From: Micromonospora sp. RP3T
GTDB lineage: Bacteria > Actinomycetota > Actinomycetes > Mycobacteriales > Micromonosporaceae
Direction: 5' to 3'
Assembly: GCF_003027925.1 (NCBI RefSeq)
Contig: NZ_PYPS01000012.1
Span: forward strand, 1-64,000
Length of the DNA stretch: 64,000 nt
Shown: piece by piece, positions 1 to 9,049 of the stretch
Layout of the letters: each line of letters begins with the position of its first letter
Position numbering within the stretch: position 1 is the stretch's first letter
Position numbers and translations under genes: made by a program
Notes under the pieces: model-generated
Told to the model about the DNA's origin: nothing
Seen by the model: only the letters and a program-made list of their open reading frames with translations
The model's database searches: none

Positions 1-2008
1 TGAAGCAGTCCTTGACGGTGTTGGCGCAGTTGGTGGGGTCGTTGTCGCTGATGAGGGACTCGTCGTCGAGCGTGACGTGTCCTTCGTTGTTGAGGATGCC
101 GCCGGCGACGCGGTGCAGCTTGCCGGTGTCGGTGGCGGTGTTCTTGGTGACGTGGGTCTTGGTCAGGGTGATGGTGGCCTTGTTGTTGAAGATGCCGCCG
201 CCGTTGAGGGCGGTGTTGCCCTTCACGACGGTGTCGCGCAGGGTGAGGGCGGCGTTGTCGTCCTCGTCGTGGTCGCGGGTGAGGAAGCCGTCTTCGATCT
301 TGACGAGCCACTCGCCGTTGTAGATGCCGCCGCCGAAGCGGTTGGCGGTGTTGTCGACGATGACGCTGTCCGCGATCGTGGCGCTGCCCTGGTCCTTGGT
401 GTCGGGGTAGCCCCAGTGCTTGCCGCCGGTGGTGACCACCCCGCCGCCGTCGCCGTCGGCGTGGTTGTTGGCGACGACGACCTTGTCGAGGTCGAGGTCG
501 GTGTTCTCGGCGTAGATGCCGCCGCCGTTCTCGCAGGCGGTGTTGCCGGTGATGTGGGTGAAGGAGACGGTGACGTAGCCGCCGCTGCTGAACAGGCCGC
601 CACCGTTCTTGCCGGCGCGGTTGTCCGACAGCGAGGAGTTCTCACCCTCCTTGCCGCCGTTCTTGCCGTGGTCGGAACCGATGATCTCGACCGTGCCGGC
701 CTCGTCGTGCTTGCCCGACGGGACGTAGCTCTTCAGCTCCGCGGCGTCGGCGCCGTGCTTGCCGGCGAGTCCGTTGCCGTTGGCGATGCCGCCGCCGTTG
801 CCGCCGGCGGTGTTGTCGTCGACCTTGGTCTCCTCGACCTTGAGGATGCCGCGGTTGAAGACGCCGCCGCCGTCGCCCTGGGCGTGGTTGTCGACGACCT
901 TGCTGTCCTCCAGCCACACCCGGCCGTAGTTGGCCACCGCGCCGCCGTTGTGCTCGGCGTTGTTGTCGGTGAGCTTGACGTTGGCCAGGTGGGCGCTGCC
1001 GCCGCGCTCGACCAGCAGCGCGCCGCCGTCACCCTCGTTCCGCTTCTCCTCCTCGTCGGCCGGGCCCGAGACCGTGGTCGCGGTCGCCGTGGTGGTGGCG
1101 GCCTGGGCCGCAACCGGTGCGGCCTGGGCCGCTCCGGCGGTGGCGGCCTGGGCCGGCGCGGTGACGGACGCGGTCGTGGCCTGCGCCGGTGCCACCGGCG
1201 CCGCCACCGGAGCGGGCTGCGCCGGTGCGGTGGCGGACTGGGCCGCGGTGGCGGCCGACGCGCCCGCGACCGCCGGCTGCGCCGGGGCGACGGGGGCCGG
1301 CAGGATCGCCGTGCCGTTCGCCGCCGAGGGCGCCACCGACGCCGGGCCGCCCGGGTACTTGAACCCGGACGCGTTCCCGCCCTTGACGGTCAGGTCCTTG
1401 AGCGTGAGGTGGCCGCCGTCGGCGACGCGGAAGATGCGGAAGGCGTCCTCGGCGTCGCGCTTGATGGTGGCGCCGTTGCCCTTGATGGTGACGTCCTGGG
1501 TGATCTCGGGCAGGCCGCCGCCGACCTTGCGGTCCTTGACGCCGAGTTCGTAGGTGCAGTTCTCGGCGAGCTTGAGGGTGCCGCCGTGGTCGCGGTTGGT
1601 CAGTTCGAGCGCGTCGACCAGGGCGTCGTCGTCGCAGGGAACCTCACGGGCCTTGCCGTGGTCGCCCTCGCCGCCCCACTCGCCGCGGTCCTGGCCCCAC
1701 TCGCCCCGGTCCCGGCCCTCCTGGCCGTGCTCGTCCTTGCCGTCCTTGCCGTGCTCGTCCTTGCCGTACTCGTCCCCGGTGGCCTCGTCGCCGTGGTCAC
1801 CGTCGCTGAGCTGCTGCGCGGTCGACCACTTCACGTCGGCGAGCCGGTGCGGACCGGTCACCCCGGTGGTCGCGTAGGCAACGCCGGCGAGGCTGACCGC
1901 TCCGGTCAGGCCCACGACGCCGGTGGCGAGCCACAGCCGGCGGCGCCGGAGCGGGGAACTGGTCTCGCGGTTGGTGGCGTCATTGTTATTGCGAAGGTAG
2001 TTGGACAT
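1..2008 (-). CDS. Exported right-handed beta-helix repeat protein, copy A (3' end off window)
   Basis: Reading frame of 669 codons that runs off the left edge; by comparison with copy B only Thr and the stop are missing. The N-terminus has an Arg-rich stretch followed by a hydrophobic segment (residues about 20-45), a signal peptide or signal anchor. Next come a charged Asp/Glu/Gly/His/Lys tract (about 65-110), a conserved domain starting EVPCDDDALVDALELTNRD, an Ala/Pro/Gln-rich linker absent from copy B, and a long array of DNxAxxxGGGxxN-like repeats. Such repeats form parallel beta-helices as in chlamydial Pmp-like proteins. ATG at 2008 is preceded by a GGAGAGGG-type ribosome site. It is probably a surface or secreted adhesin- or lyase-like protein, but no catalytic residues are evident. 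The function is unknown. Confidence 0.75.
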   Translation of the reverse strand, partial: MSNYLRNNNDATNRETSSPLRRRRLWLATGVVGLTGAVSLAGVAYATTGVTGPHRLADVKWSTAQQLSDGDHGDEATGDEYGKDEHGKDGKDEHGQEGRDRGEWGQDRGEWGGEGDHGKAREVPCDDDALVDALELTNRDHGGTLKLAENCTYELGVKDRKVGGGLPEITQDVTIKGNGATIKRDAEDAFRIFRVADGGHLTLKDLTVKGGNASGFKYPGGPASVAPSAANGTAILPAPVAPAQPAVAGASAATAAQSATAPAQPAPVAAPVAPAQATTASVTAPAQAATAGAAQAAPVAAQAATTTATATTVSGPADEEEKRNEGDGGALLVERGGSAHLANVKLTDNNAEHNGGAVANYGRVWLEDSKVVDNHAQGDGGGVFNRGILKVEETKVDDNTAGGNGGGIANGNGLAGKHGADAAELKSYVPSGKHDEAGTVEIIGSDHGKNGGKEGENSSLSDNRAGKNGGGLFSSGGYVTVSFTHITGNTACENGGGIYAENTDLDLDKVVVANNHADGDGGGVVTTGGKHWGYPDTKDQGSATIADSVIVDNTANRFGGGIYNGEWLVKIEDGFLTRDHDEDDNAALTLRDTVVKGNTALNGGGIFNNKATITLTKTHVTKNTATDTGKLHRVAGGILNNEGHVTLDDESLISDNDPTNCANTVKDCF

Positions 2009-2070
2009 CGGAGCTCTCTGCCCTCTCCTTGTACCTGACAAGGTCGCTTCGCCACGGCGAGGCGGCCTTC

Positions 2071-2164
2071 GCTACAAATCGGTTGTAGCTGCTGAAGACG
2101 AACTTATGAGAGCTTTGTTCGCCTCGTGGCCAGATACGAAAAAAACCCGCATAAGGGTGCGGGT
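2071..2164 (-). promoter_or_regulatory. Conserved leader of beta-helix copy A: T-run hairpin and covarying hairpin
   Basis: On the minus strand, a hairpin (ACCCGC/GCGGGT, plus positions 2145-2164) followed by seven T lies 155-130 nt before the start codon. Exactly 63 nt after ATGCGGG comes the perfect hairpin GCTACAACCGATTTGTAGC (plus 2071-2089). The same two elements occur before copy B with no gap between them. TAAGTT (TANNNT) between the elements could be a -10 box. The region could be a promoter with an operator, or a 5' UTR structure; the sequence alone does not decide. Confidence 0.55.
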
Positions 2165-2272
2165 GGGGCGGGCTGACGCACCGGGGTCGGGATGACCCGA
2201 TGGTGCCCACAAGGTCGTTCGACTCCGTTCGCCCCGACGTGGCCGACCGCCGGGCGGGTGCGCGGGTTGGTG

Positions 2273-2306
2273 GCCCTCCTTCCGCCGGTCGGGGCGGAAG
2301 GAGGGC
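2273..2306 (-). terminator. Terminator hairpin after beta-helix copy B
   Basis: A 14-bp perfect stem with a 6-nt loop (arms 2273-2286 and 2293-2306), 23 nt beyond the stop codon of copy B on the minus strand. There is no T-run, as is usual for GC-rich actinobacterial terminators. Because copy B has its own terminator here, the T-run hairpin further on (2139-2164) probably belongs to copy A's control region. Confidence 0.65.
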
Positions 2307-2328
2307 TCCCGGTTATGTGGTGGTGCGA

Positions 2329-3966
2329 TCAGGTGAAGCAGTCCTTGACGGTGTTGGCGCAGTTGGTGGGGTCGTTGTCGCTGATGAGGGACTCGTCGTC
2401 GAGCGTGACGTGTCCTTCGTTGTTGAGGATGCCGCCGGCGACGCGGTGCAGCTTGCCGGTGTCGGTGGCGGTGTTCTTGGTGACGTGGGTCTTGGTCAGG
2501 GTGATGGTGGCCTTGTTGTTGAAGATGCCGCCGCCGTTGAGGGCGGTGTTGCCCTTGATGACGGTGTCGCGCAGGGTGAGGGCGGCGTTGTCGTCCTCGT
2601 CGTGGTCGCGGGTGAGGAAGCCGTCTTCGATCTTGACGAGCCACTCGCCGTTGTAGATGCCGCCGCCGAAGCGGTTGGCGGTGTTGTCGACGACGACGCT
2701 GTCGGTGATCGTGGCGGCACCGCCGGTGGCCAGGAGGCCGCCGCCGTCGCCGTCGGCGTGGTTGTCGGCGACGACGACCTTGTCGAGGTCGAGGTCGGTG
2801 TTCTCGGCGTAGCTGCCGCCGCCGTTCTCGCAGGCGGTGTTGCCGGTGATGTGGGTGAAGGAGACGGTGACGTGGCCGCCGCTGCTGAACAGGCCGCCAC
2901 CGTGCCTGCCGGCGCGGTTGTCCGACAACGAGGAGCCCGCGCCCGCCTTGCCGTCCCACGCCCCGGCGATCTCCACGACGCCGCGGTCGCGGCCGGGACC
3001 GGTCGGCGTCGCGGTGCGGCCCGTACCGTGCCGCCCGCCGACGTCGTTGCCGTTGGCGACGCCGCCGCCGCTGCCGGCAGCGGTGTTGTCGTCGACCCGG
3101 GACTTCTCGATGGTGAGGAGGCCCCGGTTGAAGACGCCGCCACCGTCGCCCCGCGCGTGGTTGCGCCGGACCGTGCTGTCGGTGAGCCAGACCCGGCCGA
3201 AGTTGGCCACCGCGCCGCCGTCGCGCTCGGCGTTGTTGCGGGTGAGATCGACCCGCCGAAGGTGGGCCTTGCCGCCGCGCTCGACCAGCAGCGCCCCGCC
3301 GGCACCGGCACCCCTGTCTCCGACCGTGTCCGCCGGGCCCGTCGTCGCCGGTCGACCCGGGTACGCGGACACCGAGGCGTTTCCGCCGGAGACGGTCAGG
3401 TCCTCAAGGGTGAGGTGGCCGCCGGCGGCGACGCGGAAGATGCGGAAGGTGTCCTCGGCGTCGCGGGTGATGGTGGCGCCGTTGCCCTTGATGGTGACGT
3501 CCTGGGTGATCCTTGGCAGGCCGCCGCCGACCTTGCGGTCCTGGACGCCGAGTTCGTAGGTGCAGTTCTTGGCGAGCGTGAGGGTGCCGCCGTGGTCGCG
3601 GTTGGTCAGTTCGAGCGCGTCGACCAGCGCGTCGTCGTCGCAGGGAACCTCGCGGGCCGTGCCGTGCTCGCTCCCGCCGCCCCACTCGGTTCGGGCCCGA
3701 CCCTCCCCGTCGGGCCCGTTCGGACTCTTCGGGTCGGCGGCGGGCGAGTGGTCGCCGGCATCCTGCGGTGCGGCGGGGCGGTTCTCCGCCACCCGTTCCG
3801 GATCGCCGGCCCTGTCGTTGCGGGCGGCGAGGCCACCCAGCGCCGCCAGCCCGACGACCCCGGTCAGCCCGGCCACGCCGGTGGCGACCCAGAGTGCCCG
3901 CCGCCTGTTCGCCGGCGGGGCCACGATCGGCGTCCCGCCGTCGGGTGCCGTTACGTCCTCGGACAT
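2329..3966 (-). CDS. Exported right-handed beta-helix repeat protein, copy B
   Basis: 545 aa from the ATG at 3966, which is preceded by GGAGGGTGGAGGG; a start 23 codons upstream is possible but has no better ribosome site. The order is a short polar N-terminus, a hydrophobic signal segment (about residues 22-45), a polar spacer, the EVPCDDDALVDALELTNRD domain, then beta-helix repeats (GGGVFN, GGGIYN, GGGIFN) to a Cys-containing C-terminus ending DCFT. It is a tandem paralogue of copy A. The last roughly 640 nt are almost identical in DNA while the N-terminal third and linker differ, which suggests gene conversion or recent partial duplication. There is no sortase motif. Likely exported or membrane-anchored; function unknown. 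Confidence 0.8.
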   Translation of the reverse strand: MSEDVTAPDGGTPIVAPPANRRRALWVATGVAGLTGVVGLAALGGLAARNDRAGDPERVAENRPAAPQDAGDHSPAADPKSPNGPDGEGRARTEWGGGSEHGTAREVPCDDDALVDALELTNRDHGGTLTLAKNCTYELGVQDRKVGGGLPRITQDVTIKGNGATITRDAEDTFRIFRVAAGGHLTLEDLTVSGGNASVSAYPGRPATTGPADTVGDRGAGAGGALLVERGGKAHLRRVDLTRNNAERDGGAVANFGRVWLTDSTVRRNHARGDGGGVFNRGLLTIEKSRVDDNTAAGSGGGVANGNDVGGRHGTGRTATPTGPGRDRGVVEIAGAWDGKAGAGSSLSDNRAGRHGGGLFSSGGHVTVSFTHITGNTACENGGGSYAENTDLDLDKVVVADNHADGDGGGLLATGGAATITDSVVVDNTANRFGGGIYNGEWLVKIEDGFLTRDHDEDDNAALTLRDTVIKGNTALNGGGIFNNKATITLTKTHVTKNTATDTGKLHRVAGGILNNEGHVTLDDESLISDNDPTNCANTVKDCFT

Positions 3967-4028
3967 GCGCGCCCTCCACCCTCCGGTGTCTCCTCGAACG
4001 GGTCGTACCGCCATGAGCCGTACGAACG

Positions 4029-4114
4029 GCCGCAAAACGGTTGCAGCCCCTGAACGACACCGTAGGAGAGAGATCCTCGCGAGGAGCGCTTATCCGAAGA
4101 AAGCCCGCATAAAG
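4029..4114 (-). promoter_or_regulatory. Conserved leader of beta-helix copy B
   Basis: On the minus strand the motif TTTATGCGGGCTTTCTTCG is followed at the same spacing as in copy A by hairpin GCTGCAACCGTTTTGCGGC (plus 4029-4047). Compared with copy A, one pair changes A-T to G-C and one T-A to T-G, so stem pairing is kept although bases changed. TACGGT sits where copy A has TAAGTT. These paired changes support a functional structure rather than simple duplication remnants. Confidence 0.5.
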
Positions 4115-4117
4115 GGC

Positions 4118-4142
4118 GTTGAGGCACGGCTGTGCCGCCAAC
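4118..4142 (-). terminator. Probable terminator after pepP
   Basis: An imperfect hairpin with stem GGCAC/GTGCC flanked by GTTG/CAAC, 61 nt beyond the pepP stop on the minus strand. It is followed on that strand by a T-rich stretch that is shared with the copy B leader. Confidence 0.4.
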
Positions 4143-4202
4143 GGCATCGGCCCCGCGACGCGGCAGGCGTCACGGGGCCGAGGAAACGAACGGTCGACGG
4201 GG

Positions 4203-5678
4203 TCAGCCCGGCAGGCGCGGGCCCGCCTCGCGCTGCTCGGCCAGCCAGGTCTCCACCTCGCCGGAGGCACGCGGCAGCCCGGCCGAGAGGTTCACCGGGC
4301 CGTCGGCGGTGACCAGGATGTCGTCCTCGATCCGGATGCCGATGCCGCGCAGCTCCTCGGGGACCAGCTCGTCCTCCGGCTGGAAGTAGAGACCGGGCTC
4401 GACGGTGAGCACGTACCCCTCGCCGAGCGGCCCGTCGCGGTACGTCTCCTTGCGCGCGTTCGCGCAGTCGTGCACGTCGATGCCGAGCATGTGGCTGGTG
4501 CCGTGCAGCGTCCAGCGGCGGTAGACCGTCGAGGCCGGATCCATCGCCTCGTCCACGCTCACCGGCAGCAGTCCCAGGTCCTTGAGCGCCTCGGCGAGCA
4601 CCCGCATCGACGCCAGGTGGACGTCGCGGAACCCCACCCCCGGCTTGCACATGTCGATGCCGGCCTGCTGGGCGGCGTGGACCGCGTCGTAGACCTGACG
4701 TTGCAGCGGCGTGAACCGGCCGTCGACCGGCAGCACCCGGGTGACGTCGGCGGTGTAGAGGTTGCGGTTCTCCACGCCCATGTCCATCAGCAGCAGGTCA
4801 CCCGGGCGGGTGGCGCCGTGGTTGTGCACCCAGTGCAGGATCGTGGCGTGCTCGCCGGCCCCGACGATCGAGCCGTAGCCGACGTCGTTGCCGTCGTGCC
4901 GGGCCCGGAGCGCGAACAGCCCCTCCAGCAGTCGTTCGGAGATCGGCCGGTCGGCCGGCAGCGCGCGGGCCACGTCCTCGAAGCCGTGCACCGTGGCGTC
5001 GCACGCCTCCTGGAGCTGCGCGATCTCCCACTCGTCCTTGACCAGCTTCAGCTCGGAGATCGTGATGGCCAGCTCCCGGTCGCGGCCCGGCTGGCCCTCG
5101 GCGCGCGCGCCGTCGTACCGGCGCACGGCGGCGTCCACCCGGGCGTCGAAGCCGCGCAGCACCCGGGTGCGCCCGGGGGCCAGCTCGGCCAGCGCCGCGT
5201 CCAGCTCGCTCAGGTCGGCGGTCGGCAGGCCCAGCTCGGTCGACTTCTCGCGCAGCGTCGGCCGGCGACCCACCCACAGCTCACCGTGGCGGCTGCGGAA
5301 GAACTCGTCGGTCACCCGGGACGACCGGGGCCGCATGTAGAGCGTGGCCTCGCCGCCCGGCCGCAGCACGAGGACGCTGTCGGGCTCCAGATCGCCGGTC
5401 AGGTACGCGAAGTCGCTGCCCGGCCGGAACCGGTGCTCGGTGTCGTTGGCGCGGACCTTCTCGGTGCCGGTGGGGATGACCAGCGTCTCGCCCGGGAACG
5501 CCTCGGCCAGCGCGGCCCGTCGTTTGGCGTGGTTGGGCACCTCCGGGCGAGGCGTGACCGACAGTTCGGTGTCCCGCCAGCCCTGCCGCATGAACGTCAG
5601 GAACGCCTCCGGGAAGTCGGGGTCGTGCGACTCCGTGCCGTCCGCCGCTTTGCCCTGTTGCGTCCGCTCCTCGGTCAT
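4203..5678 (-). CDS. pepP: Xaa-Pro aminopeptidase (M24B)
   Basis: 491 aa; removes N-terminal residues preceding proline from peptides, probably cytoplasmic. There is an N-terminal aminopeptidase P domain (about 40-180) and a C-terminal pita-bread metalloprotease domain. The five metal ligands of the family are visible: D299 (LLMDMG), D311 (TADVTR), H396 (LHGTSH), E427 (TVEPGLYF) and E451 (IRIEDD), implying a di-manganese centre. ATG at 5678 has GGGAGGGG upstream; an extension of 17 codons is possible but lacks a ribosome site. It is divergent from asnB. Length and motifs fit the family well. Confidence 0.93.
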   Translation of the reverse strand: MTEERTQQGKAADGTESHDPDFPEAFLTFMRQGWRDTELSVTPRPEVPNHAKRRAALAEAFPGETLVIPTGTEKVRANDTEHRFRPGSDFAYLTGDLEPDSVLVLRPGGEATLYMRPRSSRVTDEFFRSRHGELWVGRRPTLREKSTELGLPTADLSELDAALAELAPGRTRVLRGFDARVDAAVRRYDGARAEGQPGRDRELAITISELKLVKDEWEIAQLQEACDATVHGFEDVARALPADRPISERLLEGLFALRARHDGNDVGYGSIVGAGEHATILHWVHNHGATRPGDLLLMDMGVENRNLYTADVTRVLPVDGRFTPLQRQVYDAVHAAQQAGIDMCKPGVGFRDVHLASMRVLAEALKDLGLLPVSVDEAMDPASTVYRRWTLHGTSHMLGIDVHDCANARKETYRDGPLGEGYVLTVEPGLYFQPEDELVPEELRGIGIRIEDDILVTADGPVNLSAGLPRASGEVETWLAEQREAGPRLPG

Positions 5679-5791
5679 GATCCGCCCCTCCCTGAGCCCC
5701 ATCGCTGGTCCCGACGGTACCGCGCACACGTCAGCGGGGAGTGCCTGCGGTGCCGCGACGGCGGCTTCCGGCGCGTGGAAAGATGGCCGTC

Positions 5792-7753
5792 ATGTGCGGA
5801 CTCCTGGCCTTCTTCAGCGCGCGCGGTGACGCCGCCGCCCACCGCGACCACATCGCCGGCGCACTGGAGTGCCTGCACCACCGTGGCCCGGACGAGACCG
5901 GGGTCGAGGTGGTCGGCGACGCCTCCGGCCGGTACGCGGACGGTGTGTTCGCGCACAAGCGGCTGGCGATCATCGACGTGGCGCTCAGCCACGAACCCCT
6001 GCCCTACGCGGGCGGTCGTTACCTGCTCACGTTCAACGGCGAGATCTACAACTACATCGAGCTGCGCGACGAGCTGATCCGCGACTACGGCGCCCAGTTC
6101 GCCACCAACGGCGACGGCGAGGTGATCGTCGCCGGCTACCACTACTGGGGTGAGCGGGTGCTCACCAAGCTGCGCGGCATGTTCGCGTTCGTGATCTGGG
6201 ACCGGCAGGAGCGGCGGGCCTTCGGCGCCCGCGACTACTTCGGCATCAAGCCGCTGCACTACCTCCAGACCGCCGACGGTCTCTACCTCGCCTCGGAGAA
6301 GAAGGCGCTGCTGCCGTTCGCGCACTCCGCGTACCAGGGCGACGCCGGGATCGACACGGCGAACCTCAGCCACTACCTGACCCTCCAGTACGTCCCCGAG
6401 CCGGGCACGCTGCACAAGGGGATCAGCCGGATCGGGTCGGGGGAGTACCTCACCTGGACCCCGGACGGTCGGATCGACGTGCGCCGCTGGTACCGGCCGG
6501 TGTTCCGCCCGGCCCCGGTCGCCGACGAGCAGAAGCTCTACCACGAGATCCGGGAGACGCTGCGGGAGAGCGTCCGGATGCACATGCGCTCGGACGTGCC
6601 GGTCGGCTCGTTCCTGTCCAGCGGCATCGACTCCACCGCCGTGGTGGCGCTGGCCCGCGAGTTCAACCCGAACATCCTCACCTTCACGGTCGGGTACGAC
6701 GTGCCCGGCTACTCCGAGATCGACGTGGCCCAGGAATCGGCCCGGCACCTCGACGTGACCACCATCCCGACCAAGATCGGGCCGCAGGACATGATCGACG
6801 CGTTGCCGAAGATCGTCTGGCACCTCGACGACCCGGTCGCCGACCCGGCCCTGGTGCCGCTCTACTTCGTGGCGAAGAAGGCCGCCGAGCACGTCACGGT
6901 GGTGCTCTCCGGCGAGGGCGCGGACGAGTTCTTCGGCGGCTACACGATCTATCGGGAACCGCTCTCGCTCAGCTCGGTGAACGGTCTGCCGGACGGCGTG
7001 CAGAAGGGCCTGCGGGCCGTCTCCAAGGCCATCCCGCAGGGCGTCAAGGGCAAGAGCTTCCTGGAGCGCGGCACCACGCCGATCGAGCAGCGCTACTACG
7101 GCAACGCCCGGATGTTCACCGAGGAGGAGAAGCAGCACCTGCTGCGCCGCTACGACCCGTCGGTGCGCTACACCGACGTGACCGCGCCGATCTACGCCGA
7201 GTGCACCGAGCTGGACGACGTCACCAAGATGCAGTACGTCGACCTCTACACCTGGCTGCGCGGTGACATCCTGGTCAAGGCGGACCGGATCTCGATGGCG
7301 CACTCGCTGGAGGTCCGGGTGCCGTTCCTGGACCGGGAGGTGTTCAACGTCGCCGCCGGCATCCCGGTCGACCTGAAGCTGCCGCCGCGCTCCGAGGCCA
7401 CCAAGTACGCCATGCGCCAGGCGTTGCAAGGCGTCGTGCCGCCGGCCATCGTCAACCGCAAGAAGCTGGGCTTCCCGACCCCGACCCGGGTCTGGCTGCG
7501 CGGCGAGATGTACGAGTGGGCCCGGCACGTGCTGGCCACCTCCGGCGCCGGCGACCTGATCGACCTGTCGTACGCGATGCGCCTGCTCGACGAGCACAAG
7601 CGGGAGGAGGCCGACCACTCCCGCAAGGTGTGGACCGTGCTGATCTTCTGCGTCTGGCACGCGATCTTCGTGGCGAAGACGCTCGACCCGGGCATCCAGC
7701 GCAACCAGTCGGCGCTGCTCACCAAGCCGGTCGTGGGCAGCATGGTCCGCTGA
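5792..7753 (+). CDS. asnB: Asparagine synthetase (glutamine-hydrolysing)
   Basis: 653 aa; makes asparagine from aspartate, ATP and glutamine. The start was set at ATG 5792 because class II glutamine amidotransferases need Cys at position 2 after Met removal, and the protein begins MCGLLAFF. GGAAAG lies upstream. The N-terminal glutaminase domain spans about 2-210. The synthetase domain carries the pyrophosphatase loop SGIDST (about 276) and the SGEGADEFFGG motif. A strong hairpin closes the gene. Confidence 0.95.
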   Translation: MCGLLAFFSARGDAAAHRDHIAGALECLHHRGPDETGVEVVGDASGRYADGVFAHKRLAIIDVALSHEPLPYAGGRYLLTFNGEIYNYIELRDELIRDYGAQFATNGDGEVIVAGYHYWGERVLTKLRGMFAFVIWDRQERRAFGARDYFGIKPLHYLQTADGLYLASEKKALLPFAHSAYQGDAGIDTANLSHYLTLQYVPEPGTLHKGISRIGSGEYLTWTPDGRIDVRRWYRPVFRPAPVADEQKLYHEIRETLRESVRMHMRSDVPVGSFLSSGIDSTAVVALAREFNPNILTFTVGYDVPGYSEIDVAQESARHLDVTTIPTKIGPQDMIDALPKIVWHLDDPVADPALVPLYFVAKKAAEHVTVVLSGEGADEFFGGYTIYREPLSLSSVNGLPDGVQKGLRAVSKAIPQGVKGKSFLERGTTPIEQRYYGNARMFTEEEKQHLLRRYDPSVRYTDVTAPIYAECTELDDVTKMQYVDLYTWLRGDILVKADRISMAHSLEVRVPFLDREVFNVAAGIPVDLKLPPRSEATKYAMRQALQGVVPPAIVNRKKLGFPTPTRVWLRGEMYEWARHVLATSGAGDLIDLSYAMRLLDEHKREEADHSRKVWTVLIFCVWHAIFVAKTLDPGIQRNQSALLTKPVVGSMVR

Positions 7754-7764
7754 TCCAGCCGTGT

Positions 7765-7799
7765 CGAAGGGCCCCCGGCGCGCTGCCGGGGGCCCTTCG
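7765..7799. terminator. Bidirectional terminator between asnB and the LPMO gene
   Basis: A perfect 15-bp stem (7765-7779 with 7785-7799) and a 5-nt loop, 11 nt after the asnB stop and 12 nt from the stop of the convergent LPMO gene, so it can serve both transcripts. Confidence 0.85.
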
Positions 7800-7810
7800 C
7801 TACCGCGGTG

Positions 7811-8920
7811 TCACCGGCCGGTGCAGGTGACAGTGGGCAGGGTGTTCTGGCCCGAGACGTTAGCGGTGAAGCCGAACGTGGTGGTGCCCTCCGGCGCGAC
7901 ACTGCCGTTGTACGCGGCGTTGGTGACCGTCACCGACGACCCGCTTCCGCTCAACGTGCCGTTCCACACCTGGTTGATGGTCTGACCGCTGGGCCAGGTC
8001 CAGCTCGCGGTCCACCCGCTGTAGGTGCGGGTGCTGTGGTTCATGATCATGACCTCGCCCTGGAAGCCACCGCCCCAGGCGCTGACCACCTTGTAGACCG
8101 CCATGCAGTTGCCGGCCGGCATGGTCGGCGTCGGCGTGGGACCGGTCGGCGTCGGCGTCGGGCTGGTGGGCGTCGGCGTCGGGTTGGTCGGGGTCGGGGT
8201 CGGGTTGTTGCCCGAGCCGATGCCGGTCACCTCGCCGTTGCCGCCGTCGAACGTCACGTCCGAGCAGCCGAAGAAGTTCTCCTGGCTGTCCGAGCGGACC
8301 CACCGCGAGTAGATGATGTGCCGGCCGCTCTTGTTGCTCGGCAGCGTGCCGTTGAAGTAGTAGTGCCCGTCGTTGGTGCCGACCGCGCCGCTCTGCGGCG
8401 GGTTGGTCACCTGCAGGAACGGCTGCTCCTCCAGGTCGCTCCAGGCCAGCGCCCGGGTCGGGCTCCAGCTGTCCTTGGTGACGTAGAAGTAGAACGTGCC
8501 CGGGTGGTGCGCCCAGTTGCTGTAGCGGAACTCCATCGACCGCCCGGCCGTCAGGTGCGTGACCGGCCAGTCGTTGCGGGCCGCGTCGTAGCCGCTGAAG
8601 TTCGGGTTGCCGCCGCTGCACAGCTTGCCGTCGGGGATGAACCCGGTGGTCCGGCCGCCGGCGTCGGAGCGCAGCACGCTGAACCAGTTGTAGAGCGAGT
8701 TCGCCCCGTTCTGGGCGACCGCCGCCGAGCAGGCGGGGTTGTTCGGCCGGATCTCACCGGTGCCGGTGAGGCCGTCCTTCCAGCACAGGTAGGTGCGGGC
8801 GCCCGGCGTCATCGCCGCGCCGTGCGCGGCGGCCGGGTCGGGCCCGCTGGCCAGGGCGAAGGCGCCCACGGCCAGGGTGAGGGCCGCGGTGACGAGCGCG
8901 GCCGTACGGGATCGGTGCAC
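7811..8920 (-). CDS. AA10 lytic polysaccharide monooxygenase with CBM2
   Basis: 369 aa from GTG 8920, which follows AGGAG with a 6-nt spacer. A signal peptide ends AAA before H33, so the mature protein begins HGAAMTPG. The N-terminal His plus a second His (H139 in WAHHPGTFYFYVTK) form the copper histidine brace of AA10 enzymes, which cut crystalline chitin or cellulose oxidatively. An NPTPTPT-type linker (about 235-265) leads to a C-terminal CBM2 with paired Cys and surface Trp (SGWTASWTW). Secreted. Chitin versus cellulose specificity cannot be told here. A 329-nt divergent region separates it from the sugar kinase. Confidence 0.93.
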   Translation of the reverse strand: MHRSRTAALVTAALTLAVGAFALASGPDPAAAHGAAMTPGARTYLCWKDGLTGTGEIRPNNPACSAAVAQNGANSLYNWFSVLRSDAGGRTTGFIPDGKLCSGGNPNFSGYDAARNDWPVTHLTAGRSMEFRYSNWAHHPGTFYFYVTKDSWSPTRALAWSDLEEQPFLQVTNPPQSGAVGTNDGHYYFNGTLPSNKSGRHIIYSRWVRSDSQENFFGCSDVTFDGGNGEVTGIGSGNNPTPTPTNPTPTPTSPTPTPTGPTPTPTMPAGNCMAVYKVVSAWGGGFQGEVMIMNHSTRTYSGWTASWTWPSGQTINQVWNGTLSGSGSSVTVTNAAYNGSVAPEGTTTFGFTANVSGQNTLPTVTCTGR

Positions 8921-9049
8921 GGGGATCTCCTGACTCGCGGAGCGGCCCACCCTCGGCCTGCCCCGCTGCGACGAGCGGATGCGACGATCGCGGTGCCCGC
9001 GCCCGGCGGTCGGCGTGCGGCCGGGGCCGTCGGGGAACGCGCACTGCCT

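Noticed and set aside
1680..1800. Short tandem repeat in copy A as a CRISPR-like or minisatellite array
   Set aside because: It encodes an in-frame charged Asp/Glu/Gly/His tract of the protein; units are irregular and have no spacers.
77..2038. Long plus-strand open frame opposite beta-helix copy A
   Set aside because: It is in exact antisense register with the repeat protein, made of Val/Gly/Asp/Ala repeats without a ribosome site, a by-product of high GC. The same applies to 2200-4053.
2139..2164. T-run hairpin as terminator of beta-helix copy B
   Set aside because: Copy B already has a strong hairpin at 2273-2306, and the motif is conserved at fixed distance from the leader hairpin in both copies, so it is treated as part of the leader.
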